Origin: Dipylidium caninum
Taxonomy: Eukaryota > Platyhelminthes > Cestoda > Cyclophyllidea > Dipylidiidae
NCBI GenBank assembly: GCA_017562135.1
Contig: QEYB01000952.1
Location: forward strand, 186,001-250,000
Direction of reading: 5' to 3'
DNA: 64,000 bases
In this document: positions 58,901 through 64,000 of the stretch, piece by piece
Layout: each line of letters begins with the position of its first letter
How positions within the stretch are numbered: position 1 is the first letter of the stretch
Notes under the pieces: generated by a model
Seen by the model: only the letters and a program-made list of their open reading frames with translations
The model's database searches: none
What the model was told of the DNA's origin: nothing
Translations under genes and position numbers: made by a program

Positions 58901-59568
58901 GCCTTGGTTTAAGAATTCCGAGCACAATTGATCACAAGGTACCGAATATTATAGTCTGCAGGAGAGGAATTGAAGCATCTTCGCGACCTGTTAGCTAACA
59001 CACACAAACCAACCAACTTCCTGGCCTCCGCTATTGTGGCACGCGATTCGCAAATCACTAATCTTCAGGGGATTATACGAAAGCTAGAGGAAAAACTCTC
59101 GCGCCTTTACGACTGCGCCAAAGCTCTTGTGGCTGAGCGCAATGCCATGATATCCGATTTGAGGCAAATCTACTCTGAGGTGTGTCTTCTTTCTCTGTTA
59201 CTAAGCATATTAACGATTGGAGCTTAAAATGACAAATTAATTTGATGCATAATGGAAGATTCTTACTTCTCCCCTGTCATTTCTTCTCAAAACAAACCAA
59301 TTTCGGTTTTTCCATATGAAGCAACTGCGAGCACGCTCCATGATGCCATATCCCTCTCATATTAGGCTAATATTAGTGTTGGTATTGAATACTCCTAGAA
59401 CGCTAAACTGACTTTTTTTAGGCTTTATCCCACCCAAAACAAGTAAGACAACAGACAATTGAAAAGGATTCTGCTCTTGACAGAGAAATCCTCCCCCCAT
59501 TGAAGCGGCTACCAAGGAAGGTCCACCGCGCACAGCGAGGAATTGAACCCACTCCATCCCTGTGTTAA
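55923..59568 (+). CDS. PIBF1: Progesterone-induced-blocking factor 1 / CEP90-like coiled-coil protein
   Basis: Centriolar satellite and distal-centriole protein needed for cilium formation in vertebrates. Exons: 55923-56114, 56200-56454, 56526-56675, 56876-57073, 57571-57897, 58415-58744, 58967-59179, 59422-59568 (TAA), about 603 residues (human about 757). Matching blocks in the same order: SSSEE and KLKHNVRMMNIRVLEKDMEI near the N terminus; a segment like vertebrate LKAFPEDQLS (CIPTDQLNLIDLLKLRHF); KDHEYLAQQ; SQIQKERDSLQQRL; YELVEVELDRVIEQ; a block aligning with the ANVPTTAKRRL region (LASRRLEHCINLSRRL); FLASAIVARDSQI; and LVAERNAMISDLRQIYSE. The product is mostly coiled coil. The start codon is the first Met; the frame is open about 60 bases upstream. 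Intron 3 has a GC donor (CAG/GCAAGT). Exon 6/7 has an alternative pair, 58748 with 58962. The last exon does not resemble PIBF1 and overlaps a SINE-like element. Confidence 0.82.
56676..56875 (+). other. PIBF1-like GC-AG intron
   Basis: The donor CAG/GCAAGT is the classical GC-donor consensus; the acceptor is TTTGCGATAG. It joins EYLAQQ to SSLQMKK in phase 0. Confidence 0.75.
57074..57570 (+). other. PIBF1-like gene intron
   Basis: Donor CGT/GTAAGA and acceptor TTGCCCTAG, phase 0. Nothing else recognised. Confidence 0.75.
57898..58414 (+). other. PIBF1-like gene intron, donor tentative
   Basis: Donor GAG/GTTCGT is weak. Another in-phase donor (AAA/GTTAAA, about 12 bases downstream) would add VRRK. 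The acceptor CCACTGCAG at 58414 is strong. Nothing else inside. Confidence 0.6.
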
Positions 59569-59640
59569 CGTTGTATGGGGCGCACTCTGCTGCGCAATTC
59601 TCACCGATCCTCCCCGGGACCGTAACACGTCTTCATGGCA
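59422..59640 (-). repeat. tRNA-derived SINE-like element (antisense to PIBF1)
   Basis: Read on the minus strand this stretch has an A-box-like TTGCGCAGCAGAG. About 49 bases later it has a near-consensus B box GGTTCAATTCC, which is tRNA-like spacing. A body of about 130 bases and a short A-run tail (complement of the TTTTTTTA at about 59413) follow. No second copy was found in the window, so repeat status is inferred from the Pol III boxes. The B box lies inside the last coding exon of the PIBF1-like gene. Confidence 0.45.
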
Positions 59641-59831
59641 TTTTCATTTGTATTTTGTCATAAAAATTTATAATGAACCCACACCGAATTAACGCGAGTA
59701 ATAATGTTGGCATACGATTGCCTAGCACACACTACCCCCTACTTCTATTACCAACCCTAGAGTAGGCTTTCGCCATATAGGACCCAGTGGATGCATAAGG
59801 TAATCAAGATTATCCAAAGAAATCAGTCGCG

Positions 59832-59837
59832 TTTAAT
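59832..59837 (-). promoter_or_regulatory. Variant poly(A) signal (ATTAAA) of the small minus-strand gene
   Basis: ATTAAA on the minus strand, about 60 bases beyond the stop codon at 59898-59900. Confidence 0.4.
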
Positions 59838-59897
59838 CAGTTTCATCGTAGCGATGTGTACATAAGAGCTTCTAAATATAAATCTTTACAAGTACAA

Positions 59898-60420
59898 TTA
59901 GGAGCAAAATAAGGCACGAAGGTCCTGAGCTAGTTCCTTAAAGTCCTTCTTTTCAAAGAGACTCTTCCGTTTGGGTTGCTTGAGTGGCAGAGTTTCTTTA
60001 ACCACTACCTTTCTGCGGGACCGGAGTATCGCTTTACCTAGGCGCACAAGGTCCTCATGTGGTCCGATGGTTCCCTTCGGCATTTCTGGTGACTTTCTTC
60101 TTTTCGGGCCTTTAAAAATGAACACGATCATTACAAATGGCCGCGCTATCCACACAAATATCAAACAGCGACAATCGTTCAAATAAAAATGCACAAACCA
60201 GCAGAAGATTCGAATTGTTTCCACGACTTTTGCTTTATTGAATTTTTCTTCCGTCTCAAGCTTCTTTCAAGTTTCACTTGACCATATTTGCGGCAATCGG
60301 CTAGGCTAAAAAGCATTTTCGAGTCGATATATACCTATTTTTCGCGCGGGTGTGGTTGCCGTTAGCCTCCTCACCATCTATAGGAAGTGCTAGTTCGCGA
60401 AGAGCGTTTTTAAGTTTCAT
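59898..60420 (-). CDS. Small basic protein, 134 residues, possibly AROS/RPS19BP1-like
   Basis: A three-exon gene rebuilt from splice phases: 60335-60420 (ATG at 60418-60420), 60199-60305, 59898-60109 (TAA). Introns are 29 bp (GTATAT...TTTTTAG) and 89 bp (GTTTGT...TTTAAAG). Split codons give AGC (Ser) and GGC (Gly), and there are no internal stops. The protein begins MKLKNALRELALP. It has a basic middle (SLRRKKNSIKQKSWKQFES, PKRRKSP) and ends FEKKDFKELAQDLRALFCS. The length (134 against 136 in human), the basic character, an ILRxxR segment and a final [FE]xxxDFxxx helix resemble active regulator of SIRT1 (RPS19-binding protein 1), a nucleolar protein; the resemblance is weak. Gene confidence is moderate and family confidence is low. 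It is convergent with the PIBF1-like gene, 329 bp stop to stop. Confidence 0.6.
60306..60334 (-). other. 29-bp intron
   Basis: Intron 1 of the small minus-strand gene: donor AG/GTATAT, acceptor TGCTTTTTAG, phase 2. It contains an in-frame stop if retained, so it must be spliced to make the protein. Confidence 0.6.
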
Positions 60421-60446
60421 CAGCTGCGAAGAGACGTGGCAAACAA

Positions 60447-60794
60447 ATGAAGTGGGCGGTAAAACAGAATATAATGCAATTCCACGGCGTTAAGTTATGT
60501 GAGACCAGCGGGCCAACCAGACCACCCAGGGAATTCAAAAAGTTTAACACTGCAGTAAAGCTGAAAAAAGTGGTGTCTTCCAACAGGTGGGTTGAAATGA
60601 CAACCAAATTAGGAAAGAAGAGTTCGTACGTAGGGAAGGATAATAGGGAACTGGATAGTGAAAGGGGCAAAAAAATAGCGCTGCACAGTGGAACAGATAA
60701 TCGACGTACTACGAGAGGACCGCCGCCCGCCACGACAAGGGCATCAAACATGCGATACAATTTGAAGAAGACGCTCTTATACGAGCAATTATAA
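60447..60794 (+). CDS. Doubtful ORF for a 115-residue basic protein
   Basis: Its ATG has A at -3 (CAAACAAATG) and lies 26 bp from the divergent start codon of the minus-strand gene. The product is Lys/Arg-rich (PPREFKKFNTAVKLKKVV, ERGKKIAL) with no recognised domain. AATAAA overlaps and follows the stop. The opposite strand is also open over nearly the same span, so chance openness is a real alternative. Confidence 0.22.
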   Translation: MKWAVKQNIMQFHGVKLCETSGPTRPPREFKKFNTAVKLKKVVSSNRWVEMTTKLGKKSSYVGKDNRELDSERGKKIALHSGTDNRRTTRGPPPATTRASNMRYNLKKTLLYEQL

Positions 60795-63779
60795 TAAATA
60801 TGATGCTAGGGTAGTCTTTCAGGAAAATTGTGTCAAATAATTATTCCGCATAATAAATACCAACCTCATAAATTAAAATCGTTATTGTTCAAAAGATTTG
60901 ATAATAGCTTCGATGTCGCAATTTAGCGCTAAATGAGTCACATATATTTTTGAATTTAGAGGAGGGGAATTTCTGTGTGCCCGCCATAAACTTTCCACTA
61001 TGGCCCTGTAAGGTTTAGCGGCTGGTGTAGTAAACTCAGCGTCTGCTTTATTTGATGCATTATTTATTTTCGAAACGTCACGCGTCCCTTGAAAGCTGAA
61101 GTAGAACGTGCTTTATGAAAATACTGTTTTTGAATTTGTAACCTCTTGCTCCAATATAAGGCCCTCTAATCGTCCATTACTTAGGCTTACCTTACGCCCT
61201 GAGGCCACTAACATTTGGAATCTCATGAACACTTTCACCTTTCAACCTTTACCGACCGTCACCTTGACTATCTATGGTCGATATCCAATATCCATTAATT
61301 TTGTACAACTCTTCTCCCGCATCAATTTTCAAACCCTAAACGATATGAGCACCTTTTATCACATTTAGCCAACTTGATAAAACTATTAACATTGGATGAT
61401 AGTTGGACATCTCTACTAAAGATTGTGTAGTCCCCTCATGAAGCTATTAGAAAGTGATTGCTATGAACATAAGTCACCGGGACTTTTGCGATGCGGTTTC
61501 ACGAAGGTATTGTACTCTATCGTCATTAACTTAGGCTTGTTTGTATTTAGTCACTTACCGTTTCCGCGACCGATTTTGTGAAATACATATCTGTGCCGCC
61601 AGCGCATGAGAACTTCATCCGTTAAATTAAGATATTTCCCATGAATGCATAATCCTAATGTGGTTGAGGGAGATAAATGTCATGGGAAGTTACTACTACC
61701 GTAATTCAATAAGGAGTCCAATTTTGAGGACCAAACATATTGTTGAAGAGTTCAATCGCTTAGTCCTATTATCTTATTGGAGCCTGAGACATATAACCTT
61801 AATAAGTTTATGTCATGCCTATCTTTATATTAAATGAGCAGGATGCCGTTGGCTTGAAAGGTACTTGAATATACTCCCACTCAGCGTAAAATCGTTTCTC
61901 ATGGCTGCGTAGGCGCTACTAAAAAAACAAAAATGCTTTGAATAAGTTTAAACAGCCAAAAATATCGCCGAAATTTTGTGCTTCTTAGGCGTCATGGTCA
62001 ACGAAAATGTCGCTTAGCGGAATGGTGCCTGCTAAACGCACTACCGGGAACCCAAATGATCACGCTTTTACCACTTATAGTTTAAAATAATACTACATAT
62101 AATGCATTCGTAACTTAATCAAGACCCATTTCGAGGCTATTTTCCTCCCAATTCATGCCTTTGAATTATTTTTTAAAGTCCTTTCATAGTTATTTATTGC
62201 ATGATATATTACTTTTCAGTATACTATTTAGCAGCGAACAAACGCTGTTATTTAGTTTGAGGAAACTCTAAACCAGGGGAGGAAGTCCATCCTCATTGTC
62301 TAACCGCGGCAGCCAAGTGATATGAGTGATTGAGCCCTCCGTCAAGTGTGATGGTCCCCTTGGTTTGATCATGGCGATAAATAGGCAACCCTCAAGCGAA
62401 TGCGAAAGTTCAGCGAAAAGCGGTTTTTCTACTTACATGATAGGAAAGACGAGTCGCCACTGCAAGCAAATAAGGCTTTGATCCTCGATGTTGCATTACC
62501 CGAGTATTTTGCCTTCCACATATGCTCTTAACTATCCCGACTTTTAGTGAATCGATGCAGTGAAAAAGTCCGTAGGTGATGGGAGTATGCAGTGTGCTAG
62601 CAACAGGCAGTCGGAACTTCTTTGTTCCTAGCTATGAGTACAGTGGCAACGGCATGGGTGTCTCAATCGCGTTTGACAACCACATTTCTAACGCTCATCA
62701 TTTGGCCCGTCGAACTCATTCGGTCGCTTCCCTGCTCCGTGTTGGCTTTATGCTCTTGTAATATATTATTGCTCCTGGAAAATACCATGTTGTAGACTTT
62801 TTGGATTATTGTAAAACTCGCTTAATGACAAGCGGATTTCGCACAACGAGGTTCCAAATGGATAAACACGACTTTTGACCTCGTTCACTTTAGGTAACTA
62901 ATCGGCTATACTTCGATGCCGAGTTGCGGAAGGGTGAACTAGAACTGGAAAAGGCTTTTTCGTGTGCGACTTCTGGATTAAATGAGGATGTCCTAGCAAT
63001 ACAAGACTGTCATTCTTTCGGAGTATTCTCCACTCTCGCTTTCCGCTTACCCACCACACCCGTGCCATAGATATGCGGGCTTGTTGTTTGCGCATCACAG
63101 AAACGCACTAGTCTACAGAGCCCTACACTGAATCAGAGTTGACGGTCTCTTAACCACGCTGCCCTCGTAGATGAGTGGATCTGGCTCCATAGTACTTGCC
63201 TTCCTAGGGCATAAAGTGTTTTCTTTGAAAAGTGGTCCACCTCTTCAGCTGCGTTTTTCATCTCCTTTGAGGCCGTAGACCCGCCTTGAAGTCATTTACA
63301 AAAGGTCGAATTTTACGAAATTATCCCTTAGTCTGACTGGCGCTTGCTGAGGATGAATGACGGCCACGGTATCTGTCCCCCTAGTCCCTGCTAGGAGGAA
63401 ATAGCAAACTTTTCGTTTGAACGAAAGACGTCTAAGCCGTATATTTTGATAAAACACTTAAACAAGTGGGTAAACAAATGAAGTGGAGGATTTAACTTTT
63501 TTGAATCAGTGGTCTTTCATGCTAGCAAGAAGTCCTTTTAACGCCTAGTCTCTATCGCCTCCCACGACAGGCTTGTTGATGCTGATAAGTGGCGAAAAAC
63601 GCCGAAACCAATGATCGCAAAATCTTTTTAAGTGAGGAATAGGCATGAAAATTGCTGTGTGAGGTTAGGAACCCTCTTTTAGGAAGTAGGGGGTAAGCGG
63701 GACTGATTTACCAGCTTTTCAGCCAAGCAGCACCATCACGTTCACAGCAAGATCAAATACTTATCCTTGAACATCAAAT
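60795..63779. other. Intergenic DNA, no gene recognised
   Basis: About 3 kb, AT-rich on the left. The ORF at 61108-61368 (86 codons) has no recognised domain. A small inverted repeat AACGAGGT / ACCTCGTT lies near 62845-62885. Nothing else supported. Confidence 0.55.
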
Positions 63780-63785
63780 TTTATT
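63780..63785 (-). promoter_or_regulatory. Poly(A) signal of the gene at the right edge
   Basis: AATAAA on the minus strand, 63 bases beyond the proposed TAA at 63849-63851. Confidence 0.5.
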
Positions 63786-63848
63786 TAAGGCGATTCAGCG
63801 TTGTACAAACGGAGCATGCGCTGTGGCATGAAATTAATGCAAGTGACT

Positions 63849-64000
63849 TTAACCCTCCAACATCTCATACTTCTCCATGTCCTCCACAGTACTGTCGTCC
63901 TCAGAGTTCTGACCCTTTTTGCGCCTTCCCAAAACCACCGCGTCTGTGAAGGCCGCAGCAAACAAGTGTCCCAAACCAATGGAACCGGAACGGCAACGGT
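63849..64000 (-). CDS. Probable last coding exon of a minus-strand gene running off the window
   Basis: The minus-strand frame ends VVLGRRKKGQNSEDDSTVED, then MEKYEMLEG and TAA. A good acceptor (GCCTTCACAG) would place the exon start at 63943. Without it the frame is open to the window end, with hydrophobic text (GLGHLFAAAFTD) that would suit the end of a membrane segment before a charged tail. The basic-then-acidic tail composition and the AATAAA downstream support a true 3' end. I do not recognise the family. Confidence 0.4.
   Translation of the reverse strand, partial: RCRSGSIGLGHLFAAAFTDAVVLGRRKKGQNSEDDSTVEDMEKYEMLEG

Noticed and set aside
60410..60760. Minus-strand 116-codon hydrophobic ORF
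   Set aside because: It is the shadow of the plus ORF at 60447-60794, and its end overlaps the start of the small minus-strand gene in another frame.

Overview
The window is eukaryotic, multi-exon DNA. Most likely it comes from a parasitic flatworm, and a tapeworm (Cestoda) is my best guess. The reasons are: protein-coding genes with animal orthologues; long T-rich introns mixed with extremely short introns of 29-39 bp near the 5' ends of genes; no CpG depletion; and a decayed mariner transposon. I see no bacterial operons, rRNA, CRISPR or viral genome. The species assignment is inference.

Layout. (1) 1-13198, + strand: the 3' part of a RalBP1 (RLIP76)-type gene. The window opens inside its RhoGAP domain. 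Seven coding exons with matching splice phases run to a stop at 13198. Its last intron carries a 5'-truncated, inactivated mariner. (2) 13199-37827: about 24.6 kb in which I recognise no gene. Base composition is more balanced than in the introns, with scattered simple repeats and a perfect 38-bp palindrome at 15398-15435. (3) 37828-41957, + strand: a complete stomatin/MEC-2-type membrane scaffold gene of three large exons, possibly with an extra 37-bp 5' intron, and an AATAAA signal. (4) 41958-50235: about 8.3 kb with nothing recognisable. (5) 50236-55315, + strand: a complete SMAP-type ArfGAP gene of nine exons, with introns of 32 and 39 bp in the ArfGAP domain and a GC-AG last intron. (6) 55316-55922: a GC-rich intergenic island. 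(7) 55923-59568, + strand: a PIBF1/CEP90-type coiled-coil gene of eight exons. Its last exon looks derived from an antisense tRNA-SINE-like element. (8) 59898-60420, - strand: a small three-exon gene for a 134-residue basic protein with a 29-bp intron, possibly AROS/RPS19BP1-like. It is convergent with PIBF1. (9) 60421-63848: one doubtful ORF, otherwise nothing recognised. (10) 63849-64000, - strand: probable last coding exon of a gene that continues beyond the right edge.

The recognised genes do not form one pathway. Two act in small-GTPase membrane traffic (a Ral effector/RhoGAP and an ArfGAP), one is a membrane scaffold, one is centriolar/ciliary and one may be nucleolar. I found no convincing wholly new system. 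The best leads are the reconstructed small minus-strand gene, the PIBF1 terminal exon that seems to come from a SINE, the second copy of the Ral-binding motif in RalBP1, the perfect palindrome and the cluster of micro-introns.
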